Assembly: GCF_050908995.1 (NCBI RefSeq)
Contig: NC_135132.1
Coordinates: forward strand, 3,095,001-3,159,000
Reading direction: 5' to 3'
Length of the DNA stretch: 64,000 nucleotides
Source of the DNA: Andrena cerasifolii
Lineage: Eukaryota > Arthropoda > Insecta > Hymenoptera > Andrenidae
Positions 45,181-57,049 of this stretch are shown piece by piece. The number at the start of each line of letters is the position of its first letter. Position 1 is the stretch's first letter. The translations under genes and the position numbers were made by a program. The notes below the pieces were generated by a model. That model worked only from the letters and a program-made list of their open reading frames with translations, ran no database searches and was not told the DNA's origin.

Positions 45181-46692
45181 GTCGGGGATCCACCGGGAAG
45201 CTAAGCTATGCTATGCGATGCCATGCTATGCCATGCTACGTTTTACAAAAATTAGCTTCAATACATTCTTATGAAACCGTTTCCACCAAATGCTACGTTC
45301 AAACATAGTATAGCATAGCTTAACTTAGCTATCCGGTGGATTCCCGGTTTTATCGGACCGTTTCCACCAAAAGCTAAGCTAAAACATAGCACTCCATAGC
45401 TTAGCTTAGCTTTCCGGTGGATTCCCGGCTTTATGGAACCGTTTCCACCAAAAGCTAAGCTAAAACATAGCATAGCATAGCATAGGTTAGCTTTCCGGTG
45501 GATTCCCGGCTTTATGGAACCGTTTCCATCAAAAGCTAAGCTAAAACATAGCATAGCATAGCTTAGCTTAGCTTTCCGGTGGATTCCCGGCTTTATGGAA
45601 TCGTTTCCACCAAAAGCTAAGCTAAAACATAGCATAGCATAGCTTAGCTTAGCTTTCCGGTGGATTCCCGGCTTTATGGAACCGTTTCCACAAAAAGCTA
45701 AGCTAAAACATGGCATAGCATAGCTTAGCTTAGCTTTCCGGTGTATTCCCGGATTTATGGAACCGTTTCCACCAAAAGCTAAGCTAAAACACAGCATAGC
45801 GTAGCTCAGCTTAGCTTTTCGGTGGATTACCGGATTTATGAAACCGCTTGCACCAAAAGCTAAGCTAAAACATAGCATAGCATAGCTTAGCTTAGCTTTC
45901 TGGTGGATTCCCGGATTTATGGAACCGTTTCCACCAAAAGCTAAGCTAAAACATAGCATAGCATAGCTTAGCTTAGCTTTTCGGTGGATTCCCGGCTTTA
46001 TGGAACCGTTTCCACCAAAAGCTAAGCTAAAACATAGCATAGCATAGCTTAGCTTAGCTTTCCGGTGGACTCCCGGCTTTATGGAACCGTTTCCACCAAA
46101 AGCTAAGCTAAAACATAGCATAGCATAGCTTAGCTTAGCTTTTCGGTGGATTCCCGGCTTTATGGAACCGTTTCCACCAAAAGCTAAGCTAAAACATAGC
46201 ATAGCATAGCTTAGCTTAGCTTTCCGGTGTATTCCCGGATTTATGGAACCGTTTCCACCAAAAGCTAAGCTAAAACACAGCATAGCGTAGCTCAGCTTAG
46301 CTTTTCGGTGGATTACCGGATTTATGAAACCGCTTGCACCAAAAGCTAAGCTAAAACATAGCATAGCATAGCTTAGCTTAGCTTTCTGGTGGATTCCCGG
46401 ATTTATGGAACCGTTTCCACCAAAAACTAAGCTAAAACATAGCATAGCATAGCTTAGCTTAGCTTTTCGGTGGATTCCCGGCTTTATGGAACCGTTTCCA
46501 CCAAAAGCTAAGCTAAAACATAGCATAGCATAGCTTAGCTTAGCTTTCCGGTGGATTCCCGGCTTTATGGAACCGTTTCCACCAAAAGCTAAGCTAAAAC
46601 ATAGCATAGCATAGCTTAGCTTAGCTTAGCTTAGCTTAGCTTAGCTTAGCTTAGCTTAGCTTAGCTCAGCTTAGCTTAGCTTAGCTTAGCTT
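45181..46692. repeat. 81-bp tandem array, 17 exact-register units, with 486-bp higher-order repeat
   Basis: GTTTCCACC starts at 45279 and recurs every 81 bp to 46575 without a single indel. Each unit contains a 12-bp inverted pair (AAAGCTAAGCTA, TAGCTTAGCTTT) and GGTGGA/TCCACC. A distinctive two-unit variant (CACAGCATAGCGTAGCTC) recurs 486 bp, or six units, apart (45790, 46276). The left end GTCGGGGATCCACCGGG follows TAA (45178-45180) as in the compact element at 21999; the right end passes into a TTAGC pentamer run, then TAA. The minus-strand 449-residue open frame is a by-product of the 81-bp (27-codon) period. Confidence 0.95.
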
Positions 46693-46830
46693 TAAGTCCT
46701 GAGATCAAAATTTTGCAACCCATATTTGGCATTCGTTAGCTTCTTGGTGAAATTGGTCGAGTCCATCATTGCATCCTAAAATCGTTAAGGATTAATAAAA
46801 GCAATTAATTTCTAAATTTTTTACAACCCC

Positions 46831-47027
46831 TACTCATACATGAAAGTGAAACGTTGTCTGTTTGTTTGTCCTTCTTTCACGCCTAAACGACTGAACGGAT
46901 TTCAATGAAATTTGGAATATATATTGCATTCGTCCTAGATTACATTTTGGGCTATTTCTTTAGGCTTTTTTTGCTTTGGAAACATCGTAAATAATTCTCG
47001 GGTGAAACCGGGTAATGGGTCAGCTAG
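46831..47027 (+). mobile_element. Non-autonomous Helitron fragment
   Basis: It starts TACTCATACATGAAAGTG, passes GACTGAACGGATTTCAATGA and ends CCGGGTAATGGGTCAG then CTAG|T (47024-47027). This 3' end is widespread in insect Helitrons. Non-coding. Confidence 0.7.
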
Positions 47028-47094
47028 TGGGGTAATAAAAATCTATATGAGGAAAACTTACGTGTTTTGCAGTAGCTTTCAATTCAACTTTAAA

Positions 47095-47500
47095 TTTGTA
47101 AATTCAAAAAATTCTGAAACTTTGTGAATATGTAGAGAATTTCCTCCTGAATACAACGCAATTTTTATTTGCTGCCCAAATTCATTCTAAGGGGGTGTAA
47201 TTGACCCCTGAAAATCAGGTTACTTTCCGATTTTGTGTTTTAACCCGTGAACTGTAAAATATTTTTTTACCAAATGATAGATCTCATTAAAAGAAGTAAC
47301 TTTTGTCTTGAAACTTTTTTTCTATCTCTTACAGTTCGCGAGTTATAACGCAAAATCAGAAAATAGCCGAATTTTCAGGGGTTAATTTCACCCCCTTCGA
47401 GTGAATTTGGGCGGCAAACAAAAATTGCGTTGTAATCAGGTGGAAATTCCCTACATATTCACAAAGTTTCAGATTTTTTTGAATTTTCAGATTCGGGATC
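47095..47500. repeat. Palindromic repeat, ~400 bp
   Basis: Arms of about 190 bp: GAATATGTAGAGAATTTCCT with AGGTGGAAATTCCCTACATA, AATTCATTCTAAGGGGGTG with CACCCCCTTCGAGTGAATT, and CAGGTTACTTTCCGATTTTG with CAAAATCAGAAAATAG. Turn near 47290. A half-copy is at 32079-32215. Confidence 0.8.
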
Positions 47501-47510
47501 ATCCCTTGTT

Positions 47511-49503
47511 GGTCAGTTTTACCAACAAGCCACAATATTGCAGTATAATATTCTTTCCAGGCTCTATAGATCTTTTTGCAGTTCTTGTAGTTTATTACAC
47601 TGTTTTTACTGATAAAGTACCTATGTAGCGTTACAAGCGCATATTATTATACTTCATTGTATGAAAGTTGGTGAAGAAGTGTTTCAGTTCTTACAAAACC
47701 GTATTGCTTTGTAGTTAAAGTTGTACACAATAAATTGTGGTAGACCCATTACAAATTAGAAGTTTTCCCACTTACTACCAGTAAGTCAAAAATTGCAAAT
47801 TTAAAAGAAAATACTATTTATCATAGACATAGTAATTAAAGTAAAATTAAAATTGTACTAACAAGGGAACATATCAAACACACACGCTGATTTGTATGAG
47901 ACTGCAGATTTCCAGAATAATGAAAAATATTTCACACATATATTTTGTTTTTGGCAATCGTCCATGTCGAAGGGGTGAAAACAGCTCCTCAAGTTGGGGG
48001 TGAAAACATATTTTCTCGAATATCTCGAGAACTATTAAGCGTAGGACAAATTTTCTCTAAGAAATTTTTTTAGAGAATTTCAGAAAATATGTTTTGAATT
48101 TCATTATCTTGGACACAAAATAATTATGTTCAAAATTATTTTTTTAAATAAAATAACAGAATTTTATCTTGAAAACGAGATAATTATGAAATAAAACAAC
48201 CTGTTATTTCGAATAATATTTCTTGACCGACTCGTCCCGTAAATAAATAAATAATGTGATTTCAAAAGTGCCCAGGTCTGATGAAGCAAATAGTGTGCAT
48301 TAATATGAGTAGTACACAGACACTACACTTTGGATGATAAATATCCTCAAGACTATTATTAGTCCAAATCGTGACACCAAAGAGAATCAGTTTGCTTCTC
48401 ATGATGCCTCATTACTCAAAAGAAGAAAAAGTCGATATGATCTCAGCTTGCTGTGCATGTGGTCAGTGTGTCAGGCAAGCACAACGCTGGCAAAACCCCC
48501 CTGATTTTGGTTCTTAATAAAGCTGAATGGCCTTGAATGCCTATGGTCATTGCAAAGCCCTTGAGAAAAGCTACAGTCGTAGGTGTTCAAAAACACATAG
48601 TTCCATTTAAAATAATTAAGTCAACCTTCAAATCTCCAAGCACCTCCACCTAAGAAGCAGTTCTGTTGGAACAGGCGATAGGCCCTTCGGAGCCAAGCAA
48701 CTTTTGTCTCAAACACTTTATCTTATCTCAAAAATTGCAGAAGTTCTTCAGGTGGCTTGTCTTAGGTGACTCACCCTGTATACCCTTTTTTCTTTTGCTG
48801 CTCAATCATGCCTACAAAATTCTCATTATTATTTTAATAGCTGCATCCTACGTAGTGGCAGGCATTGCATGGACGAACTGTTAAATTTCCCATGTATTCC
48901 GCGCTCTGTCCCCCTTCTTTCGGCTTTCCCTTCCTATTGGTAGTCGATTAGCCTTCGTTCCAGCGAAAGGTGTAATTTAGTATCGTCGAACCACTGATCG
49001 GAGTGTTGAAGCAACTCGATCAAAGTACATAGTCCCAATCACTTCGCACACGTGAGTCCGAGACATAAATAATTAAGGCTCTACAACTATTCGTGTGCCT
49101 GTACGTACGACACCCGCATTTATTATACGTTTATTGTATAATTATTATCTTTCATGTATTTTATATCTATCTCCCCTGTAAGAGGAGAAATTGAATATGA
49201 TCTGCTCGATACAGGATGTGGCGTAATTTGTGGTATCCACTACCAAGAAGGAAGCGATTTTTCGGATAAAAATAAGTTGTACCTAAGTGTGGAACTGTGG
49301 GTACCTGTAATTGTTTTCGTATGAGGCTCAAGATTGATACAGTTGCTGAAGAATAGCAAATACCTAAGTAGAATATTCAATAACAACTGAACAACCACAT
49401 TCCTGTAGGTACATGAGCAAACACACAGCTACAAGACACCTGGAAACAGTTTTTCAAAGTAACCCACGCTCAAGACGCATTTTAAATCTCTAACGCGCAT
49501 GAG
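47511..49503. other. Unassigned AT-rich DNA
   Basis: No gene recognised. A stretch near 47970-48060 (GGGGTGAAAACA, TATCTCGAGAACTATTA) resembles the core of the palindrome at 15384-15811. Confidence 0.4.
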
Positions 49504-49506
49504 TAA

Positions 49507-52104
49507 AGCTGGGAATCCACCTAAAAGCTAGCCTAAGCTAGGCTATGCTAGGTTTTAAAAAATTAACTTCAATACAGCGTTATGGAACCGTTTCCACCAA
49601 AAGTTTAGGTAAGCTGTGCTACGTTTTTTGTTTTATAGCACAGCCAGATATAGAATAGCATACCATAAAGCCGGGAATTCACCGGAAAGCTAAGCTATGG
49701 TATGCTATGCCATGTTTTAGCTTAGCTTTTGGTGGAAACGGTTCCATAAGAATGTATTGAAGCTCATTTTTTTTAAAACATGGCATAGCACAGCACAGCT
49801 TAGCTTAGCTTTCCGGTGGATTCCCGGCTTTATGGGACCGTTTCCACAAAAATCTAAGCTAAAACATGGCATAGCATAGCTTAGCTTAGCTTTCCGGTGG
49901 ATTCCCGGCTTTATGGAACCGTTTCCACCAAAAGCTAATCTAAAACAAAGCATAGCATAGCATAGCTTAGCTTTGCGGTGGATTCCCGGATTTATGGAAC
50001 CGTTTCCACCAAAAGCTAAGCTAAAACATAGCATAGCATAGCTTAGCTTAGCTTTCCGGTGGATTCCCGGCTTTATGGAACCGTTTCCACCAAAAGCTAA
50101 TCTAAAACATAGCACAGCATAGCATAGCATAGCATAGTATAGCATAGCATAGCATAGCATAGCACAGCATAGCATAGCATAGCATAGCATAGCATAGCAT
50201 AGCATAGCATAGCATAGCATAGCATAGCATAGCATAGCATAGCATAGCATAGCATAGCATAGCATAGGGTAGCGTAGCATAGCATAGCATACCATAGCAT
50301 AGCATAGCATAGCATAGCATAGCATAGCATAGCATAGCATAGCATAGCATAGCATAGCATAGCATAGCATAGCATAGCATAGCATAGCATAGCATAGCAT
50401 AGCATAGGGTAGCGTAGCATAGCATAGCATAGCATAGCATAGCATAGCATAGCATAGCATAGCATGGCATGGCATGGCATGGCATGGCATGGCATAGCAT
50501 AGCATATCTTAGCTTAGCTTTCCGGTGGATTCCCGGCTTTATGGAATCGTTTCCACCAAAAGCTAATCTAAAACATAGCTTAGCATAGCTTAGCTTAGCT
50601 TTCCGGTGGATTCCCGGCTTTATGGAACCGTTTCCACCAAAAGCTAATCTAAAACATAGCACAGCATAGCATAGCATAGCATAGCATAGCATAGCATAGC
50701 ATAGCATAGCATAGCATAGCATAGCATAGCATAGCATAGCATAGGGTAGCGTAGCATAGCATAGCATAGCATAGCATAGCATAGCATAGCATAGCATGGC
50801 ATGGCATGGCATGGCATGGCATAGCATAGCATATCTTAGCTTAGCTTTCCGGTGGATTCCCGGCTTTATGGAATCGTTTCCACCAAAAGCTAATCTAAAA
50901 CATAGCTTAGCATAGCTTAGCTTAGCTTTCCGGTGGATTCCCGGCTTTATGGAACCGTTTCCACCAAAAGCTAATCTAAAACATAGCACAGCATAGCATA
51001 GCATAGCATAGCATAGCATAGCATAGCATAGCATAGCATAGCATAGCATAGCATAGCATAGCATAGCATAGCATAGCATAGCATAGCATAGCATAGCATA
51101 GCATAGGGTAGCGTAGCATAGCATAGCATAGCATAGCATAGCATAGCATAGCATGGCATGGCATGGCATGGCATGGCATAGCATAGCATATCTTAGCTTA
51201 GCTTTCCGGTGGATTCCCGGCTTTATGGAATCGTTTCCACCAAAAGCTAATCTAAAACATAGCTTAGCATAGCTTAGCTTACCTTTCCGGTGGATTCCCG
51301 GCTTTATGGAACCGTTTCCACCAAAAGCTAATCTAAAACATAGCACAGCATAGCATAGCATAGCATAGCATAGCATAGCATAGCATAGCATAGCATAGCA
51401 TAGCATAGCATAGCATTGTATAGCGCAGCGCAGCATAGCATAGAATAGCATAGCACAGCATAGCATAGCATAGCATAGCATAGCATAGCATAGCATAGCA
51501 TAGCATAGCATACTATAGTATAGTATAGCATAGCATAGCATAGCATAGCATAGCATAGCATAGCATAGCATAGCATAGCATAGCATAGCATAGGGTAGCG
51601 TAGCATAGCATAGCATAGCATAGCATAGCATAGCATGGCATAGCATAGCATAGCATAGCATAGGGTAGCGTAGCATAGCATAGCATAGCATAGCATAGCA
51701 TAGCATAGCATAGCATAGCATAGCATAGCATAGCATAGCATAGCATAGCATAGCATAGCATAGCATAGGGTAGCGTAGCATAGCATAGCATAGCATAGCA
51801 TAGCATAGCATAGCATGGCATGGCATGGCATAGCATAGCATAGCATAGAATAGCATAGCATAGCATAGCATAGCATAGCATAGCATAGCATAGCATGGCA
51901 TGGCATGGCATAGCATAGCATAGCATAGAATAGCATAGCATAGCATAGCATAGCATAGCATAGCATAGCATAGCATAGCATAGCATAGCATAGCATAGCA
52001 TAGCATAGCATAGCATAGCATAGCATAGCATAGCATAGCATAGCATAGCATAGCCTAGCTTAGCTTAGCTTAGCGTAGCTTAGTTTCCAGGTGGATACCC
52101 GTCT
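49507..52104. mobile_element. Expanded TAA-flanked element: 81-bp units and TAGCA pentamers inside MITE ends
   Basis: TAA (49504-49506) is followed by AGCTGGGAATCCACC; the right end is AGGTGGATACCCGTCT followed by TAA (52105-52107). These are the ends of the 175-bp element at 21999-22173. The interior is expanded: GTTTCCACC units at 49840, 49921, 50002 and 50083, pairs at 50549/50630 and 50876/50957 (each 81 bp apart), separated by runs of the pentamer TAGCA. Variants (TAGGGTAGCG, TGGCATGGCA) recur with a longer period of about 330-550 bp. Long open frames (up to 649 residues, minus strand) come from the stop-free repeat. Confidence 0.9.
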
Positions 52105-52107
52105 TAA

Positions 52108-52888
52108 ACAGAACATAAAAACGTGAGTATAAGTATAACATCTTACTTCAAACATAAATCGAGATGTTTGTTACCTATTTTAGGTACCTACCTATATTTA
52201 TTAGATACATAAATGATTATTTCAATCAAGGTTACTTGAAACTGTTTTTTCTCAGTTATTATATAAAGGTATTTTAACAATAAACTATATTATTAACATT
52301 CAAAAAAGAAAGATAACATTGAAATTTCCAAAAAAAAGTAGTAGTACCTAAGTAGTAGATAATTAAATATCATTATTCATAATAATTAGTTCTTTAACAC
52401 AAACAATTTCTTATTTGCAGAATATTTCGTACCTTAGAAAGGAATGAAGATACCTATTAAGGTGGTCAAGATAAACAAGGCACACCCTGCAGAGAAGCTC
52501 AATCTGGAATCAAGGAGGCAAAATAAAGAAGTGCACATAAATTTGGGGAATGTTTGGTGACTGAAGTCTCCCTCGTGTGTTTCGTTAAGGTCGGTGTGAA
52601 TTAATCACGTAAATAATGGAGCGTAGTCAGAAGCAGGTGGTTTATAAATGGAACAACAAAGATGAAGATTCCATCCATGGCGCACATGCGGCCGCCCTGA
52701 GCGACAAAATGGTGCTGATATTATAATTAATCTTAGGTACGCAATGGGGCAATTGTAAACATAATTTTCAAGTTAGGTGAAACATTAGAAACAGGAAGAG
52801 AAGCAGGACTTATAAACTACATCAAAAGTTATGTAGACACCTACGTAGTTCAAATATACCTATTCTTAAATAGTGGTTTCGTGTACCC
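52108..52888. other. Unassigned AT-rich DNA
   Basis: No gene recognised; many TACCTA/TAGGTA words. Confidence 0.4.
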
Positions 52889-53138
52889 AGGGGCGTCCAA
52901 AGCGGGGTGCAATAGGGGCAGTTGCGCCCCTTGACTTTTGAGAAAAAATTGCTAATTTTTCAAAACTGACCTTTATTAAGTTTATATTAAAGGAGAGAAT
53001 ATTTTTAATTTTCGTTTTTAAATTTTTAATTAAACTGGCACTACCAAATGGATTAAAAAAAGCAAGTGGGGTATATTTTTTTTACCATCAGCCCCAAGTT
53101 GCCCCCGCCCCCCGGAAAAAAGTCTCCGGGCGCCCTTG
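52889..53138. mobile_element. hAT-type MITE, CAGGGGCGTCC ends
   Basis: CAGGGGCGTCCAAAGCGGGG at the left and CTCCGGGCGCCCTTG at the right. The interior matches 13159-13420 (in reverse order of the C-rich and G-rich ends) through CTGACCTTTATTAAGTTTAT. No clear 8-bp duplication remains. Confidence 0.75.
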
Positions 53139-53780
53139 CTTGTTTCATCAACTTCTTTTATGTTTATTAACGATACGATAGGTACAGTTTTATGTAGTTT
53201 TATCAAAAAATTCTTTCTGTGGGCATAGCGAAGCTTCTATTTGTTCTTTTTCACAGAGTTGTATCTTTGTGTTGATTGCCACTTATACCAAAAGGGAATT
53301 CTATTAAAAAGGTATTATTATTATTTGATAAACAGTTGCTGATTATTACTAAGTAAATTTGATACCTAGTGCTTATAACTTTTAACTATATGACAAAGAG
53401 GTATCAGTAAATTGAAATGTAGGTATGTTTAAAAACAGTAAGTAGATACCTACTGCTTCTAGTGAAAAAAGGTACTTAGAGGATGAAATGTAATTTTTTT
53501 GTTGGACCAGATAGGAAAAACTAAATAACCATTCTAAATAGTTCTATAAATTAGTAACATTAAAAAAAGATCAGTTATCTGACTATAGTCAGATGTTATA
53601 ACAGCACTTAACGGTAATATTAAGCTTCTCTCTATATATTTATCTGTATTATTTCTCGCTTTTAAAAAAGTGTGATCCCTTATCTTTCAGATAACTGCAA
53701 CGCCCCTTTCACCCCACCTTTCCCCTAAATGACAATTTCGTGGGGATTGGTGCAATTCTTGTGGCTCTTGTAATCTTAAT
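53139..53780. other. Unassigned AT-rich DNA
   Basis: Nothing recognised apart from scattered TAGGTACCTA-like words. Confidence 0.4.
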
Positions 53781-54000
53781 ACCTACATGAAGCAGAAAGC
53801 TTCTACATGTTTGTGTGTTTGTCTGTCGCCTAAAAACTTTCAAACGATAAACTCTGGGATCACGAAATGAGCCTCAGCTCATTGTGTCTGACTAATCCAT
53901 ATGAATGAATGACTATTTTCACAAAGAAAAACTAAAAAAAAATTTTTTTTATAAACCAGAATTTAAATTCCAGGCGAAGTCGAATAGTAAAGTTAGTACT
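53781..54000 (+). mobile_element. Helitron-like fragment, second copy
   Basis: TGAAGCAGAAAGCTTCTAC then TGTTTGTGTGTTTGTCTGTC and GCCTAAAAACTTTCAAACG match 24421-24581. It ends GGCGAAGTCGAATAGTAAAG, diverged from the first copy, and contains an extra ~60 bp near 53860-53900. Confidence 0.5.
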
Positions 54001-54957
54001 ATATAACAATGAGTGATTTCCTCCGTAATTTGTATAAAAGCTTTTCGGTAGGTTCACTCAATATTCCCATCATGCAGCTCGTTCTGAGAGCACCAGTAGC
54101 AGCCCAGACCCCTGAGTTACGGATTATACCAAGACTTTTTTAATTCGTCTGCTCGAAAGATTGACGTAATAAAAGTTAATTGAAACAAGTTAACGCGTTG
54201 CGACGAAACGGATGCAGCCAGCAGAGCAACAGTATCGCGAGATGGTGATTAAAACGCCATAAACCCTCAGGAGTTACAGCATGGTTCTCAAGGAAGATAG
54301 GAGCATAATTAAAATTTCACGCGTCGTAAAAAGTACTATACCTATATACATGCATCTCTTACAGCGTATACAACACAATAAAGTGTAGGTACAGGTACTC
54401 GAAGCACATGAAAAGTACGTGACGATAACCTTAGAACGCCCTCTTCATGTGAACCGGGTAAATACATAGAAACTGTTGAATAATATAATGAACAGTATAA
54501 TGATTTTAATGGATTATATGAAAGTAAACACTGCTCCTGTTTAACAAAAAATAATAAACAAATTTAATGAAAAATAATAAAAAAAAATTTCTTTTTATTT
54601 TTCCACTTTTTCTGCCATTACGGTTATGATTACTAAAAAACGCGGAATTACAGCGTTCAGCGCGATCTATGTAAATGTTCAGAAACTGAGATATGTATCT
54701 TTCATGATAAAGTAGCTACATCGCACTACAGGCTGGTTAAAACAAAAAAATTAAAAAGAGAATATATGTTGCATATTTGCAACAGCGTGCAACGCAGGGT
54801 TAAAGAGATTAAAATCATTGGATTATAAAAAAAAAACAGTCGTATTTTCATTTACTTATCAAGTAGATACTGTTGAACTGAATTTTTTGAATTTTTCTTG
54901 AATTCCCGTTGCTTATGTTTCTTTTGAGACGATCACTTCGGATGATTATTAAATTTG
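54001..54957. other. Unassigned AT-rich DNA
   Basis: No gene recognised. Confidence 0.4.
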
Positions 54958-55205
54958 TAGACTTCTTTCCAGGAGAGGACAACTTTGAGGTGACGGTGAT
55001 GAAAAATATAGCAATGAAAAAACGAGTAGCCTGCTTGCATTTTTTAACTCATTTTGTAGTGTCAATTTAATTAAAATTTTAAATCCAAAATTCAGAAATA
55101 TTCACTTTTTTTTAGTATAAACTTAATAAAAATCAGTTTTTAAAAATAAGCGATTTTTTCTCAAAAACCAGGGGGTAACTGCCCCTTTTGCACCCCCTCC
55201 CATGG
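54958..55205. mobile_element. hAT-type MITE, left end eroded (family of 13159-13420)
   Basis: TAGACTTCTTTCCAGG to CACCCCCTCCCATGG, with TAGTATAAACTTAATAAA inside, matches 13159-13420. The first bases of the left end are lost or mutated. Confidence 0.7.
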
Positions 55206-55611
55206 ATGTGTGTGAGAGGAAATTTTTGTTTTATTTTTCAAAGAAACTGAAAGCAACTCAAGACGAAAAACCACAAACTCAAGTAAAAAAATTGAAAGTA
55301 TCTTTAAGAGCACAGGCTCCAAATTTTAAATTGCTCTCTTTAATAAAGCTGTACATGCATTATAAATACAGTTTGTTGGCATAGATTCCAAGGTAACATT
55401 TTGAGAAGCTCATTTATGTTTCAGTTCTCCAAAATAAAACTAACAAAGTTGGGCAAGGAAGACCTGTCGAACGTGTTTGATTACCAATCACTCAATGGTA
55501 TTTTGCTGCCCACCTCCCCACTCCCTGCAAACACCACCCACAGACTCTTTTGTTTTCTATCCCCTCCTCCCGAACGCCTACGAATTCATTAACGCTTACT
55601 ATACACACACC

Positions 55612-55851
55612 CAGTAGCGCACTCAGGATTTAATCTCTGGGGGAGCCAAGTTGGAGGAATAAAAATATTTTTAATGCAAATTCGATAAAATTCATTGGGT
55701 GATTATAAAAATTTATTTAAAGAATAAAATACATTTCTTTTCCTTTTCCAAAGCTCTTGAATTACTTCAGTCGTGGTTACATTAATCTCCTTTCTCCTTT
55801 TTCGTTGGGGGTGCCAGGCCCCCTTGCCCCCCTCCTCTGGGTACGCCACTG
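55612..55851. mobile_element. hAT-type MITE, CAGTAGCGCACTCAGG ends
   Basis: Left CAGTAGCGCACTCAGG and right CCTCTGGGTACGCCACTG are inverted with some mismatches. The 8-bp flanks CACACACC and AATACACC agree at six positions. It is 240 bp and ends in a C-rich run. Confidence 0.75.
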
Positions 55852-55983
55852 AATACACCTATAGATATCCAGGAATTTCATTTTTTATGATATATAGGTA
55901 AAGCTGGAATGTTAAAACTATTTCAAAAGAATTCGAATAAAAAACAGTAGGTACCTAACAATGAATCCAAATTTTGACCTTAA

Positions 55984-56873
55984 GGGGGGACAACAAGGTA
56001 ATTGACCGAAAATTGAAGGTATCTTTGGAAATTTATTAAAAGCAAACTACTTAATGAATCTTTTCGAAACTTTCAGGACTTTTTTTATTGAATATTTAAG
56101 TTACACGATTTTTATTTTGAAATTTATTTACAGCAGATTTACAAGCTGTATGGGTGCAGTAACTTAGCTTTGCATAAAATCTGGTTGACAGTTTTCTGAC
56201 GAAACGTGCTTCCAAAATCAAAAAAGCAAAATATTTACGAACTATATGCAGATGGCTGTGACACGATAGATTTTTTTTTATTGGTCGTTTCCCTCTATTT
56301 CTGTTTCATCAAAAGAGGTTAATTCTCAAACAAAATTTCACAATTTTTCTCAAGGGTTTGGCCTTTTTTTAAATTTTTCAAAATTGAACACATCGTCCCA
56401 TACCTATCCGCATATAGTTTCTACATTTTTTTGTTTTTTTTTTGCAAAAAATCAAATCATGGGTTGGTGAAGAATTAACAAAATGGCGGACGTCCAAAGT
56501 TGAACTATCGAAATTAGCTAAATTTTTTTAATCATTCTGCAACGCAAAGTAGAAGCAAAAAACGACGAAAATGTGTGACCCTAGTTCGAGTTATAGCGAC
56601 AGTCATACTGATTACAAATCTTTTTGGTTTTGTGTTTCAGGCACATGGTTCCAAAATCGACCACGCAGCCGAAGCGCCTTTTTTCACAGCGCATACTACA
56701 CCCCTCTATTTTGGCGCAAGCAAGCATAAAAAAATTAGAAATCTTTTTTTGTATTCCCAAAACAATTTTTAATAAATAGAAAAAACTTCTATTTAGTAAA
56801 CCCACTCGTTCTGTGACAAAAAAAAAGTTCCAAACAGCGGTACTTCATCAAGGCCTCACAGTGGAAAGCCCCC
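55984..56873. mobile_element. 890-bp TTAA-type element
   Basis: TTAA precedes GGGGGGACAACAAGG and follows GTGGAAAGCCCCC (56874-56877). The interior has CAAAATGGCGGACG and GAGTTATAGCGACAGTCATA, words like those in other TTAA elements of the window. Non-coding. Confidence 0.75.
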
Positions 56874-57049
56874 TTAAATACATTCTCAACTACCCGATGC
56901 TTGTATAAATTGTGTGAAACATCTCATATGCACTTCATTTCCGCATTTGTTTTATATATTATTGGCCATGAATTTATGTAATTCAGCAACTTCTCTAGGA
57001 AGATCCCAAAAACAAGTACAAGCCAATCAAAATTGCCCAGTACCGCCCA

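Noticed and set aside
45258..46607. 449-residue minus-strand open frame made of 27-residue repeats
   Set aside because: It is a direct result of an 81-bp tandem array (27 codons) lacking stops; the flanks show no promoter, splice or homology signal, and the repeated unit is shared with non-coding copies at 22.0 kb.
49717..52051. Minus-strand open frames up to 649 residues reading M-L-C-Y-A
   Set aside because: The pentamer TAGCA has no stop in any minus-strand frame, so long frames are automatic.
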